Counted from the stretch's first letter, positions 44,667 through 54,200 are shown. The stretch: DNA of 64,000 nt from Planotetraspora kaengkrachanensis (GCF_016862895.1 NZ_BONV01000002.1:310001-374000), one strand, 5' to 3'. Notes: generated by a model not told the origin, from the sequence alone. Program-made: numbers and translations.

Positions 44667-44993
44667 GTGACGCTTGCAGGCGATCCTCCAGAGTGCGGCC
44701 GGTGCGGCAGAGAAGGCATACTCTCCGCCCGGCTTCCGCACGCTCTGACGAACGCGCGCGGCGAATCCGTGCGGGGATTCGCCGTCGTCGTTCTCTGCCA
44801 GGGCTGTGACATCGGCGAACCGGAAGCGGGCGCTTTGATCGCCTGGTTCACCGTCAACGCCGAAGTCACGGACGCGAATCTGCGACAGGCCGCGGACCTC
44901 ATTCACACGTGGGCATCGGTCGCGAAGGTTCCTCCTCTCAACGAAGCAGCGCTTGAATCGGAGATTCAAGCATGGCGAGACGGCGCCCTTTAG
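44667..44993 (+). CDS. DUF6300-like zinc-ribbon protein
   Basis: A 108-residue protein with two Cys pairs: PPECGRCGREGILS near the start and VVVLCQGCDIGEPEAGALIA in the middle, probably binding one zinc, followed by WFTVNAEVTDANLRQAADLI and EIQAWRDGAL. This matches my memory of DUF6300 in actinomycetes; function unknown. GTG 44667 overlaps the stop of a 12-codon frame (44632-44670) whose ATG overlaps the dnaE stop and which contains AGGAGG, so translation could be handed over from dnaE. Confidence 0.7.
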   Translation: MTLAGDPPECGRCGREGILSARLPHALTNARGESVRGFAVVVLCQGCDIGEPEAGALIAWFTVNAEVTDANLRQAADLIHTWASVAKVPPLNEAALESEIQAWRDGAL

Positions 44994-45403
44994 CGCCCTG
45001 ACCACCCTGAACGGCCCGCAGTCGCAGCCCTCCGGCGCGGGCGCTCAGGCCTGCCGCGATGTCGCGTCAGCTGCCGCGTCAGCACGGCGACGGCCCCGTG
45101 TCAGAGCAGTCGGCGATGGTCGACGTCATGAAGGGTTCAGCCATCGCGCCCTCGGGGCCGCGTAAGGCGCACAAAGACGAGACCGTGCCCGACGGCATCA
45201 ACAGGGTCCCTGTGCGGGTCTTCCAAGCCGGCTCCGTAGACGGAGCCGAGCACGGCGGCCGCATCACGACCATGCCGCGCTCGCTGACCTTCTACCTCTT
45301 CCAGTCCGTCGTGGGCCGTTTCGAAGCCGCTGATGGCCTGGCGTTCCCCGCCGTTCGGACCTTCAGGCGGCCAGAGCCGGCATCTCCCATCGCGATTTGG
45401 AGC
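44994..45403. other. intergenic stretch without recognisable genes
   Basis: About 400 bp with open frames on both strands (for example 45059-45454 plus) that show no homologous motif, ribosome site or codon bias. It separates the dnaE unit from the PadR operon. I see no remnant I can name. Confidence 0.4.
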
Positions 45404-45442
45404 TTGCGCCGCCACTATTCAGCGTTACTATGTACCAGTAGT
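45404..45442 (+). promoter_or_regulatory. promoter with operator of the PadR operon
   Basis: TTGCGC (45404-45409) and TACTAT (45426-45431) with 16-bp spacing make a candidate promoter. ACTA-N8-TAGT (45427-45442) is an inverted repeat over the -10 and start point, and is a plausible PadR site. GAGAGGAGGG then leads to ATG 45477. Confidence 0.6.
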
Positions 45443-45476
45443 CAATATCACTGAGTAGCTGAGAGGAGGGTGCTCC

Positions 45477-45806
45477 ATGGGCAAGCAGGTGACGGAGATG
45501 CTCAAGGGAACGTTGGAGGGCATCGTCCTCGCGATCCTGGCCGGCCGGTCCGCGTACGGCTACGAGATCACGGCGTGGCTGCGGGATCAGGGCTTCACCG
45601 ACATCGCCGAGGGCACCGTCTATGCCCTGCTCATCAGGATCGAGCAGCGCGGCCTCGTCGACGTGGAGAAGGTCCCGTCCGAGAAGGGGCCGCCGCGCAA
45701 GGTGTACTCCCTGAACGCTCAGGGACGGGAGTACCTCGAAGAGTTCTGGAGGACCTGGAGCTTCCTCGCAGAGCGGCTCGAACAGCTCCGCGAAGGAGGT
45801 AACTAG
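45477..45806 (+). CDS. PadR-family transcriptional regulator
   Basis: A 109-residue PadR protein of the short (subfamily 2) type: EMLKGTLEGIVLAILAGRSA YGYEI in continuous sequence, FTDIAEGTVYALLIRIEQRG, then the wing KGPPRKVYSLNAQGREYL. These repress exporter operons until a drug-like ligand binds. ATG 45477 follows GAGAGGAGGG. It is the first of four genes (PadR, DUF1048, ABC ATPase, ABC permease); the operator is most likely at 45427-45442. Confidence 0.93.
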   Translation: MGKQVTEMLKGTLEGIVLAILAGRSAYGYEITAWLRDQGFTDIAEGTVYALLIRIEQRGLVDVEKVPSEKGPPRKVYSLNAQGREYLEEFWRTWSFLAERLEQLREGGN

Positions 45807-45808
45807 AC

Positions 45809-46201
45809 ATGGCCACAGGGTCGAACGAGCCGAAGAGTCGCTACCGGCAGTACCTGGAGGTCCTCACCGGGCCGATCGAGGACAAGAGGCGCTACCGGCA
45901 GTACAAGGCGCGCACGGAGCAGCTTCCCACCGACTACCACACGGCGATCGACGCGCTGCAGCGCTACATGTTGTTCTTCGGGCCGGGGAAGGCGGACAGC
46001 CTGCTGGTCATGCTCGAGGATCTCGCCGATCTCTTCGAGCAGAGCGCGGCGAACGGAACCCCGCTCCGCGCAGTCGTCGGGGAAGACCCCGTGGAGTTCG
46101 CCGAGGAGTTTCTTCGGAACTACCCGGAGGGTCAGTGGATCAGCCGGGAGCGCGAACGGCTGACCAACGCCATCGATCGTGTCGCGAGCGACAAACAGTA
46201 A
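45809..46201 (+). CDS. DUF1048-family protein
   Basis: A 130-residue helical protein: YLEVLTGPIEDKRRYRQYKA RTEQLPTDYHTAIDALQRYM in continuous sequence, then DLFEQSAANGTPLRAVVGED and FAEEFLRNYPEGQWISRER. The VVGEDPVEFAEEF motif is the DUF1048 signature; such proteins occur between PadR regulators and ABC exporters, role unknown. It starts two bases after the PadR stop, with GAAGGAGG at the end of padR serving as ribosome site. Confidence 0.92.
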   Translation: MATGSNEPKSRYRQYLEVLTGPIEDKRRYRQYKARTEQLPTDYHTAIDALQRYMLFFGPGKADSLLVMLEDLADLFEQSAANGTPLRAVVGEDPVEFAEEFLRNYPEGQWISRERERLTNAIDRVASDKQ

Positions 46202-46220
46202 CGAGAGAACGGATATCCGG

Positions 46221-47072
46221 ATGACAACCAGTCAGGTCCAGGGTCCTGCGATTCAGGTGCAGGGCTTGGAGAAGTCGTACAAGGAACTGCAGGTGCTGCG
46301 CGGGGTGGACTTCGAGGTGGCGCGGGGCAGCATCTTCGCCCTGCTCGGCTCGAACGGGGCGGGCAAGACCACGGCCGTGAAGATCCTGTCCACGCTGCTG
46401 AAGGCCGACGCGGGGACCGCCCGGGTCGACGGGTTCGATGTGGCCACGCAGGCGTCGAACGTGCGGGAGTCGATCAGCCTCACCGGGCAGTTCGCGGCCG
46501 TCGACGAGATCCTCACCGGGCGGGAGAACCTCGTGCTGGTGGCCCGGTTACGGCACCTCAAGAATCCGGGCAAGATCGCCGACGACCTGCTCGAGCGTTT
46601 CTCGCTGACCGAGGCGGGCGCGCGGAAGGCGGCGACGTACTCCGGTGGCATGCGCCGCCGCCTGGACATCGCGATGAGCCTCATCGGCAACCCGCCGATC
46701 ATCTTCCTCGACGAGCCGACCACCGGGCTCGACCCCCAGGCACGCATCGAGGTGTGGCAGACCGTCAAGGAACTCGCCGAACACGGCACGACCGTGCTGC
46801 TCACCACGCAGTACCTGGACGAGGCCGAACAGCTCGCCGACCGGATCGCGATCCTGCACGAGGGCCGGATCATCGTGAACGGCACCCTGGCCGAGCTCAA
46901 GCAGCTGCTCCCGCCCGCCAAGGTCGAATACGTCGAAAAGCAGCCGACCCTCGAGGACGTCTTCCTCACGCTCGTCGGCGCCGACAGCAAGAACGGCAAG
47001 GACAGCAAGGACGGCAAGCGCGGCGACCAGGCGGCGACGACCGCGGCGTCGGCATCGACGAGCGACAAGTAA
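46221..47072 (+). CDS. DrrA-type ABC transporter ATP-binding protein
   Basis: A 283-residue ATPase: LLGSNGAGKTTAVKIL (Walker A), SLTGQFAAVDEILTGRENL, TYSGGMRRRLDIAMSL (signature), PPIIFLDEPTTGLDPQAR and TTQYLDEAEQLADRI, all typical of the daunorubicin-resistance DrrA group. The C terminus holds a Lys/Asp-rich low-complexity tail with repeated K-N-G-K-D-S-K-D-G-K. It powers the permease that follows nine bases later. Part of the PadR-controlled operon; drug or lipid export is inferred. Confidence 0.93.
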   Translation: MTTSQVQGPAIQVQGLEKSYKELQVLRGVDFEVARGSIFALLGSNGAGKTTAVKILSTLLKADAGTARVDGFDVATQASNVRESISLTGQFAAVDEILTGRENLVLVARLRHLKNPGKIADDLLERFSLTEAGARKAATYSGGMRRRLDIAMSLIGNPPIIFLDEPTTGLDPQARIEVWQTVKELAEHGTTVLLTTQYLDEAEQLADRIAILHEGRIIVNGTLAELKQLLPPAKVEYVEKQPTLEDVFLTLVGADSKNGKDSKDGKRGDQAATTAASASTSDK

Positions 47073-47081
47073 GGAACGACG

Positions 47082-47843
47082 ATGAGCAAGCACTTCTTCG
47101 GCGACACCACCGTCCTGCTGGGACGGTCCCTGCGCCACATCACCCGCAGCGTGGACACCATCATCACGACCGCGATCACGCCGATCGCCATGATGCTGCT
47201 GTTCGTCTACGTGTTAGGCGGCGCGATCAAATCAGGATCGGATTCGTATGTGACGTACCTGCTGCCCGGCATCCTGCTCATCACGATCGCCTCGGGCATC
47301 GCCTACACCGCGTTCCGGCTTTTCCTGGACATGAAGGGCGGCATCTTCGAGCGGTTCCAGTCCATGCCGATCGCCCGCTCGTCGGTTTTGTGGGCGCACG
47401 TGCTGACCTCGCTGGTCGCCAATCTGATCTCGCTCGTGGTCGTCGTGCTCGTCGCCCTGCTCATGGGCTTCCGATCGGGCGCCGGAGTGCTGGCCTGGCT
47501 CGCGGTCGCCGGCATCCTCATCCTGTTCACCCTCGCGTTGACGTGGCTCGCCGTCATCACCGGCCTCACCGCCAAGACCGTGGACGGCGCGAGCGCGTTC
47601 TCCTACCCGCTCATCTTCCTGCCGTTCATCAGCTCGGCCTTCGTGCCCACCGACACCATGCCCGGCCCGGTGCGCGCCTTCGCCGACAACCAGCCGGTCA
47701 CCTCCATCGTCAACGCCATCCGCGCCCTGTTCACCCAGCAGCCCGTCGGCACCGACATCTGGATCGCCCTCGGCTGGTGCGTCGCCATCCTCATCGTCGC
47801 GTACGCCTTCGCCATGAACGCCTACCGCCGCAAGATCTCCTAG
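47082..47843 (+). CDS. DrrB-type ABC-2 permease
   Basis: A 253-residue ABC-2 permease with six membrane segments: ITTAITPIAMMLLFVYVLGG, YLLPGILLITIASGIAYTAF, the conserved DMKGGIFERFQSMPIARSSV amphipathic region, then LVANLISLVVVVLVALLMGF, FPSAFSYPLIFLP-like SAFSYPLIFLPFISSAFVP and the last helix WCVAILIVAYAFAMNAYRRK. It forms the membrane half of the exporter with the preceding ATPase. It ends the operon. Confidence 0.93.
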   Translation: MSKHFFGDTTVLLGRSLRHITRSVDTIITTAITPIAMMLLFVYVLGGAIKSGSDSYVTYLLPGILLITIASGIAYTAFRLFLDMKGGIFERFQSMPIARSSVLWAHVLTSLVANLISLVVVVLVALLMGFRSGAGVLAWLAVAGILILFTLALTWLAVITGLTAKTVDGASAFSYPLIFLPFISSAFVPTDTMPGPVRAFADNQPVTSIVNAIRALFTQQPVGTDIWIALGWCVAILIVAYAFAMNAYRRKIS

Positions 47844-47950
47844 GCCACGCCGACCCGAGCCTGTCTTGATCCGCATCAGCGTGGAAGAGAGGCAGGCCCT
47901 GCCGGCGAGAGCCCAGCACAACGGTCGCCCCCCACGGCGATCTGGCCACG

Positions 47951-48346
47951 TTGACCACCGACCTCCCCGAGCGCGCCGGCGAGGTGGTGAACCTCACCTC
48001 GGGGACGGGCAAGATCGTGCGCACCGGCCGGTGGCGGGGGCCCCGGGTGCTGCGTATCAAGTCCGTGTACGGCGGTCCGCGCCTCGACCTGAGCGAAGCG
48101 GTGATCGAATACCCGGAGATCACCTTGGACCTCAACCTCATGTACGGCTCCGCCCGCATCATCCTGCCGCAAGGCGCGAGCGCCGACGCGGACGGCGTGA
48201 ACTGCGAGTGGGGCAGGGTGTTGTCGAAGGTCCCGGGAGCGCCCCGGCCCGGTCAGCTCCATGTGCGGGTGACCGGCAAGCTCGGGTACGGGAAGGTCCG
48301 CATCCGTTATGGGAGCGCCCGCAAACGCCGCTGGTTCACGCGCTGA
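47951..48346 (+). CDS. LiaF-like cell-wall-stress C-terminal domain protein with eroded DUF1707 part
   Basis: The 131-residue frame from TTG 47951 contains VVNLTSGTGKIVRTGRWRGP, LSEAVIEYPEITLDLNLMYG and VRVTGKLGYGKVRIRYGS, the beta-helix-like repeats of the LiaF/DUF2154-type domain. Just before it the frame reads GDLATLTTDLP, the usual end of a DUF1707 domain, and another frame from TTG 47866 reads RISVEERQALPARAQHNGR, like its beginning. A normal protein would be ~50 residues longer, so the N terminus seems to have suffered a deletion or frameshift. Possibly non-functional. Confidence 0.6.
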   Translation: MTTDLPERAGEVVNLTSGTGKIVRTGRWRGPRVLRIKSVYGGPRLDLSEAVIEYPEITLDLNLMYGSARIILPQGASADADGVNCEWGRVLSKVPGAPRPGQLHVRVTGKLGYGKVRIRYGSARKRRWFTR

Positions 48347-48378
48347 GCGCATCCGTGAATCCGACAGGAACCGCCGCG

Positions 48379-48606
48379 CTGCCGGACCACGTGCGATGGC
48401 GTCGGGATCTGCCTCGCCTCAGGGCATCCGGCGCAGACCGGACCCTGAACAGCACGTATGTCCTCCCCCTGTTCGAGACCGCCTTTCCGGACGGGACCGT
48501 CACCGAACTGCCGCGAGTCGGGCACTACAGCATCGAGGACGCGCCGGACACGGTGGGCGAGCTCCTGAGCAGGTTCCTCGACGCGACCACGACCCAGGCT
48601 GAGTGA
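48379..48606 (+). pseudogene. alpha/beta-hydrolase C-terminal fragment
   Basis: The frame ending at 48606 reads RLRASGADRTLNSTYVLPLF, then AFPDGTVTELPRVGHYSIED and APDTVGELLSRFLD. This is the end of a haloalkane-dehalogenase-like hydrolase, including the catalytic His in GVGHYSIEDAP-type sequence. The nucleophile elbow and N-terminal two thirds are absent; the frame upstream belongs to the LiaF-like gene on another phase. Debris. Confidence 0.65.
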
Positions 48607-48626
48607 CATCCTGAGCTCGAACCGGC

Positions 48627-49046
48627 TCAGGTGCCCGGGCGCCGTGGGGATGTCGGGACGGACGAGTGTACGACGGGCAGGCCCGAGGTGCGCCAGGACT
48701 GGAATCCGCCGATCACGTCCGTCGCCCGGGCCAGGCCCAGAAGCCTGAGGGAGGCCGCGGCGAGCGAGGAGGAGTACCCCTCGTCGCAGAGCACGATCCA
48801 GTGGATGTCGTGCGCGGCCGCCTCCTGGATGCGGTGCGGGCTCAGGGGGTCGAGCCGCCACTCCAGGTGGTTGCGTTCGACGACGATGCCCTCCGGGATC
48901 TCGCCGTCGGCGGCCCGCTGGAACTCCGGTCGCGTGTCGACGATCAGAGCGCCCCGCCGTACCGCGTGGTGGGCCTGGACTGCGGTCAGGCGCTGCAGCC
49001 CCCGCCGCGCCCGGGCGAGCACGTGATCTATTCCCCCCGACTCCAT
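48627..49046 (-). CDS. rhodanese-like sulfurtransferase domain protein
   Basis: A single-domain rhodanese of 139 residues: GALIVDTRPEFQRAADGEIP, VVERNHLEWRLDPLSPHRIQ and the active loop VLCDEGYSSSLAAASL, in which the Cys would carry the persulfide. The CDEGYSSSLAA loop is typical of an actinobacterial group. ATG 49046 is chosen; GTG 49022 follows GGGGGGA and is an alternative. It converges with the hydrolase fragment. Sulfur transfer or cyanide detoxification are family roles; acceptor unknown. Confidence 0.88.
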   Translation of the reverse strand: MESGGIDHVLARARRGLQRLTAVQAHHAVRRGALIVDTRPEFQRAADGEIPEGIVVERNHLEWRLDPLSPHRIQEAAAHDIHWIVLCDEGYSSSLAAASLRLLGLARATDVIGGFQSWRTSGLPVVHSSVPTSPRRPGT

Positions 49047-49169
49047 TCGTCGATCATGACCCAGGACGACCACGTCAAACGTCCGCATTCCCGCCTCAGA
49101 AAGGCGCACCGTCCGCCCCGAGGGGCGCTCGGCAGCCTGTTTCCCATCGGTTCGGTTCTAAGGTTTGGT

Positions 49170-50150
49170 ATGCGTCAAGGTCGGATGCGTATCACTGCCC
49201 TCAGCCTTCCCGCCGTACTCGCCGGCGTCCTGCTCATCTCGGCGTGTGGAACGGAGAGGGCCATCGCACGGATCGACGGCTCGCAGCAGACCCAGGAGCC
49301 CGACTCCGCGGACCGGCGCGGCGACCCCTCATGCGCCGCCCCGTCCACCGGCATGTCACCCACGTCCGGCACTTCGGTGGTTCCCGGCGACTCCGCGGAT
49401 CTGGAGCAGGACGGCGTCAAGATGACCGGCCTGAACGAACGGTCCCGCAACTGCGACCGCCACCCTCTCTCCGCCGAGTTTCGGGTCACCAACCACGAGT
49501 CAGAACCCTTCACGTACACCATCACCTTCAAGTCCCTGTCCGATTCCGGAGAGGCGCTGGCATACACCAAGCAGACGGTCCCATCGGTCAAGCCCGGTCA
49601 GACCGTGAAGGGCACAGTCGACATGGGCGAGCTTCATTCACCGGCGCCCATCGCTGTGCGGGTGGGAATCGCCGAGGTCAGAAGTGTCCCGGCGGACGAG
49701 GCACCCGCCCCGGCAGGTCCCTGCCCGGCCTCCGGCATCCGGGTCACAACCGATGACGGTGACGCCGCCATGGGGCTCCGCGTCGTGGGGCTCCATCTGG
49801 AGAACTGTTCGACCCGCGCCTACCGCATCAACGGCTACCCGCAGCTCCAGCTCCTCGACGAGGACAGAAAGCCCGTCACCGGCGTCGAGGTCCTGCGCGG
49901 CAGCGGCGGCATCTCCACCGTGACCGGCTTCGACGACCCGCCCAAGCCGGTGACCCTGAAGCCCGGCCAGAGCGCGTCCGCCGGCCTGATGTGGCGCAAC
50001 ACCGTCACTGACGGCACTCCCGTGAACGTGCCGTACGTCAGGGTGAACGCGAAGACAGGTGCTCGTCCTGTGATGGTGACGCCGGAGCTCGATCTCGGCA
50101 CCACAGGGAAACTCGGCGTCAGCCCGTGGAAGAAGGACAAGGTTCCCTAG
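49170..50150 (+). CDS. DUF4232-domain lipoprotein
   Basis: A 326-residue lipoprotein. MRITALSLPAVLAGVLLISA precedes Cys and gives the lipobox LISAC. Residues ~75-170 form an Ig-like domain (EFRVTNHESEPFTYTITFKS) and ~185-320 match DUF4232: GLRVVGLHLENCSTRAYRIN GYPQLQLLDED in continuous sequence, PKPVTLKPGQSASAGLMWRN. It is anchored outside the membrane; ligand unknown. ATG 49170 follows AAGG; ATG 49185 is also possible. Confidence 0.85.
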   Translation: MRQGRMRITALSLPAVLAGVLLISACGTERAIARIDGSQQTQEPDSADRRGDPSCAAPSTGMSPTSGTSVVPGDSADLEQDGVKMTGLNERSRNCDRHPLSAEFRVTNHESEPFTYTITFKSLSDSGEALAYTKQTVPSVKPGQTVKGTVDMGELHSPAPIAVRVGIAEVRSVPADEAPAPAGPCPASGIRVTTDDGDAAMGLRVVGLHLENCSTRAYRINGYPQLQLLDEDRKPVTGVEVLRGSGGISTVTGFDDPPKPVTLKPGQSASAGLMWRNTVTDGTPVNVPYVRVNAKTGARPVMVTPELDLGTTGKLGVSPWKKDKVP

Positions 50151-50252
50151 ACGCCCGCGCCGACTGTTTCGGGGACCGCTGTTAGCGCGGTGTCCGCGCC
50201 GTGTCAGCGGCCCCCGGCATCGTCGTGCCCGTCGAACGATGAGGAGACGGCG

Positions 50253-51197
50253 ATGCACGCGATCCGAGCCGAAGGGCTGATCAAGAGGTACGGCGGGACG
50301 ACCGCGCTGGACGGGGTGGACCTGGAGGTCCCCGTGGGCAAGGTCATCGGCATCCTGGGACCCAACGGGGCCGGCAAGACCACCGCGGTCCGGATCCTGG
50401 CCACCTTGCTCCGCCCCGACGGAGGGCGGGCCGAGGTCGGCGGTCACGACGTGGTGCGCGACCCGGTCCGGGTGCGCGGCCTGATCGGCCTGACCGGGCA
50501 GTACGCCTCGGTCGACGAGGGCCTGTCCGGCACCGAGAACCTGGTGTTGCTGGGGCGCCTGCTCAAGCTGTCCAAGACGCAGGCGAGGGCACGGGCCTCC
50601 GAGTTGCTGGAGCGTTTCGAACTCACCGAGGCCGCCGGCCGGCCGGTCGCCACCTTCTCCGGCGGCATGCGCCGCCGCCTGGACCTGGCCGCAAGCCTCG
50701 TCGGCCGGCCGCGGATCCTCTTCCTGGACGAGCCGACCGCCGGCCTGGACCCGCACACCCGCGGCGAGTTGTGGGGAGTGGTCCGCGAGTTGGTCGCCGA
50801 CGGCACCACCGTCCTGCTCACGACCCAGTACCTGGAGGAGGCCGACCAGCTCGCCGACCGCATCACCGTCATCGACCGCGGCAAGGTGGCCGCCGAGGGC
50901 CGCCCCGCCGAGCTGAAGCGCCGCATCGGGGGGCAGATCCTGCACGTCCGCCCCACCCTGCGGAACGACCTGGACGCGGTCGCGCGCATCCTGGCCGAGC
51001 TCACCGGCAGGACTCCCGCCTGCGACGAGAACACGTGGCTGCTGAGCGCGCCCGCCGACGATCCCATGCTGGTCTCAGCCCTGGTCAGAAGGCTCGAGCA
51101 GGCCGGAATCCCGGCCGACGAGCTGGGGTTGCGCCTGCCCAGCCTGGACGAGGTCTTCCTGGCGCTCACCGCGGCCGCCAGGAGGAACGCAGCATGA
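50253..51197 (+). CDS. DrrA-type ABC ATP-binding protein, now without a permease
   Basis: A 314-residue ATPase: LIKRYGGTTALDGVDLEV, GPNGAGKTTAVRILATL, GQYASVDEGLSGTENLV, FSGGMRRRLDLAASL, RILFLDEPTAGLDP and TTQYLEEADQLADRI, plus the DrrA C-terminal domain (LDEVFLAL). GAGGAGAC precedes ATG 50253. Its stop overlaps an ATGA start, as for a coupled DrrB gene, but what follows (51194-51295) is only a fragment of such a permease. The ATPase is intact yet orphaned. Confidence 0.9.
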   Translation: MHAIRAEGLIKRYGGTTALDGVDLEVPVGKVIGILGPNGAGKTTAVRILATLLRPDGGRAEVGGHDVVRDPVRVRGLIGLTGQYASVDEGLSGTENLVLLGRLLKLSKTQARARASELLERFELTEAAGRPVATFSGGMRRRLDLAASLVGRPRILFLDEPTAGLDPHTRGELWGVVRELVADGTTVLLTTQYLEEADQLADRITVIDRGKVAAEGRPAELKRRIGGQILHVRPTLRNDLDAVARILAELTGRTPACDENTWLLSAPADDPMLVSALVRRLEQAGIPADELGLRLPSLDEVFLALTAAARRNAA

Positions 51198-51295
51198 GCC
51201 CGGCTCGCCGCTCGGCGCCTTGGCCTGGACGGCCGGCGCGGTCGCCGATTCCTTCCCACCGGCGATGCCGCGCCTACCGCGGGAACGCCTCCTGA
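51194..51295 (+). pseudogene. remnant of a DrrB-type permease
   Basis: The ATGA overlap with the ATPase stop is kept, but the frame from ATG 51194 is only 33 codons. In the +1 frame the same DNA reads PLGALAWTAGAVADSFPPAM and then PRLPRE, resembling the last membrane helix and basic tail of DrrB permeases (LAW..G.......P.A...YR). The simplest explanation is a deletion joining the start to the 3' end. It overlaps the end of the SARP gene on the other strand. Confidence 0.45.
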
Positions 51296-54200
51296 TCGGC
51301 CAGGACGAGGCCGGCCACCCGGTCGATCGCCTCCTGGCGAGGCGTCTCGGCGCCCAGGCGATAAGCCTGGGCGTAGCCCTCCTCGCCCAGGCGCTCGGTG
51401 AGCCGGTCGGCCAGGGCACGCAGCTCCGGTTCACCGTGGTCGAACTCGCCGCGGATGGCCTGGCTCATGCCGAGCGCGGCGGCCGCCCCCTCCGGGTCGC
51501 CCTCCAGCGCAAGCACTCCTGCCAGCAGTTCGGCGGCCCAGGCCAGGCCCGCGCTGTAGCTCTGGGTGATCAGCGAGCCGACGGCCTCGGGCAGCAGCTT
51601 CCTGGCCCGGACGGCGTCGCCGCGGGCGAGCAGGTTCTCCAGGCGGGTGCTGACGAGCAGGTCCCTGGCCGACTCCCCCTGGGCGGCCGCCAGCTCGTCC
51701 AGGATCCGGTCGGCCTGCACCAGGTCGCCCGAGAGCCGGTGGACGTTGGCCAGGCCCACCAGGATGTTCACCTCCATGCGCCGGTGGCCGAGCTCCCTGG
51801 CCCGGCGGTGAGTGGCCTGGATGTCGCGGAGTGCGCCGTCGAGGTCGCCGCTGCGCCTGCGTTCGCGCGCCAGCCTGGCCCGGCTGAGGTAGAGGTGGTC
51901 CTCCGTGCCGAGCTCGGAGCTCAATGCCACAGCGCGCTCGAGCGCGGCGATGGCCGGGCCGTGCTCGCCGCGCATGGAGTGGTCGCGGGCCAGCGGCAGC
52001 AGACTGATCACCAGTCCCCAGCGGTCGCCGATCTCCTCGAAGCCGCGCATCGCCTCCTGGCGGGAGGCGGCTCCGGACTGCAGGTCTCCCTGCTCGGTCA
52101 GGAGGAAGTCGCGGGCCCAGTGGGCGCTGGCCCGCACCCAGGGGTCGGGCGAGACCAGGGCGTCCTCCAGATCGGACTCCCCTGCCGAGGCGGTGGCCAG
52201 CTGCGCCATCCGCATCAGCGGCCTGGCGGGGTGGAATTCCCTGGCTCCCGCCGAGTCGACGTCCATGCTCGCCCGTGCCACGCCGAAGGCCGCCTTGGCC
52301 TGCTCGGGCAGCGCTCCGCCGTACTGGAGGTAGCTCTCGAACTGCGCGTTCCTGCCGCTGATGCCCCAGTACCAGAAGAGGGCGCCCACGAACCGGGAGG
52401 GGTCGGCGGCCTGGCGCAGGCCGTGCATCAGGTTGTCGTACTCGGCGTCGAAGACGGCGATCGCGGCCAGCTGCTCCCTGGTCCGCAGCAGCGGCTCGTT
52501 CCTCTCGGCCAGGGCGAGGAAGTAGTCGGAGTACGGCACGGCGAGGTCGTCACCCGACTCGGCGAGCCTGCCCAGCGCGTAGGCGCGGACGGTCTCCAGC
52601 ATGCGGTACCGGTCGCCGGTCTCCTGGACGATGGACTTCTCCACCAGGGAGCCGATCACGTAGACGATCTCCTCGACGGGAAGCTGCGCGCCCGCGCAGA
52701 CCGTCTCCAGCGCGGGCAGGTCCGCGCCGCCGGGGAAGAAGGCCAGGCGCCTGGCCAGCGCCCGCTCCTGCTCGTCCAGCAGGTCCCAGCTCCACTCCAC
52801 GACAGCGAGCAGCGTGCGCTGGCGCGGCAGGGCCGCTCTGCTGCCCGAGGAGAGCAGGCGGAAGCGGTCGTCGAGGCGCCCGGCGATCTGCTCGACGCTC
52901 ATCGAGCGGAGCTTGGCGGCCGCCAGCTCCAAGGCCAGCGGCATACCGTCCAGCCGCCAGCAGATCTCCACGACTGCCTCCACCGTGGAGGCGTCGAGCG
53001 CGAAGCCCGGCCGCACGCTCGATGCGCGGTCGACGAACAGGCGCACCGCTGTCGCCTCCGCCGCCGCCGTCGAGTCTCTGGGCACGTCGAGCGGGCCGAG
53101 GTGGCACAGGGCCTCCCCGGTGATGGCCAGCGCCTCACGGCTGGTGGCCAGGATCCGCAGCTGCGGCAGCCGTACCAGGAGCTGGTCGACCAGCTCGGCC
53201 GCGGCCTCCACCAGGTGCTCGCAGTTGTCCAGCAGGAGAAGGGCGTCGCCGACGTCGAGCAGTTCGCTTATCCGCTCAAGGGGCGCGGCTTCGCCTCCCT
53301 CGTAGAGGCGGCCGTTGAGCGCGCCCAGCACCGCGTCGACGATCTGGTCTGCCGCGCTCACCCCGGCCAGCGAGACGAACCAGACGCGCCCGCGCGCGTG
53401 GGCCGGGTCCCTGGCCACGGCCTCCAGCGAGAGCCGGGTCTTGCCCGAGCCGCCGGGGCCGACGATGGTGACCAGGCGGCCCACCGACAGCAGGCTGCCG
53501 AGCTGTGCCAGCTCCGGCTCCCGGCCCACGAAGCTGGTGAGCTGGGCGGGCAGCCGGCTGGGAGCCGACTCCGCGGGCGCCGCGGGCCGCTCGATTTCCC
53601 CGCGCAGCAACGCCAGGTGGATCTCCTGCAGCTCCTGCGCGGGATCCACGCCCAGCTCGTCGGCCAGCCTGCCCCGGATCTCCGCGTACGCCGCCAGGGC
53701 GTCGCCCTGGCGGCCGGCCGCGGTCAGGGCACGCATCCGCAGCCCGGCCAGACGCTCGCTCAGCGGGTGGGCCGCGGCCAGCGATTCCAGGTCGGCCAGG
53801 ACCTCGGCATGCCTGCCCAGGTGGAGTTCGGCGTCGATGCGGTCCTCAGCGGCCGCGTGGCGGAGGTTGTGCAGCCTGGTGACGACCGGGTCGGCGAAGG
53901 GCGCCTCCTGCACGTCGGCCAGGGCGGCGCCGTGCCACAGGCGCAGGGCCGCACCGAGCAGGGACGCGGCCTCTTTGTGCGTGCCCGCGACCAGCTCGCG
54001 CCGTCCCCGGGCGACCAGCTCCTCGAACTGGCAGGCGTCGACGTCCTGCGCGCGCACGGGAAGCCGGTAGCCACCGGCGACCAGCTCCAGGGTCGCGGCT
54101 CCGCCCAGGGCCTTGCGCAGCCGTGCGACGAGGCTGTGCAGGGCGGCGGAGGCTCCCGCGGGCGCCTCTTCGCCCCACAGGTCGTCGATCAGCGTCTCGG

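Noticed and set aside
44632-44670. 12-codon ORF bridging dnaE and the DUF6300 gene through ATGA and GTGA overlaps
   Set aside because: Attractive for translational coupling, but too short to call as a gene; noted only in the DUF6300 entry.
45059-45454. A 131-codon frame between the DUF6300 and PadR genes
   Set aside because: No motif, no ribosome site, and its 3' end runs through the PadR promoter.
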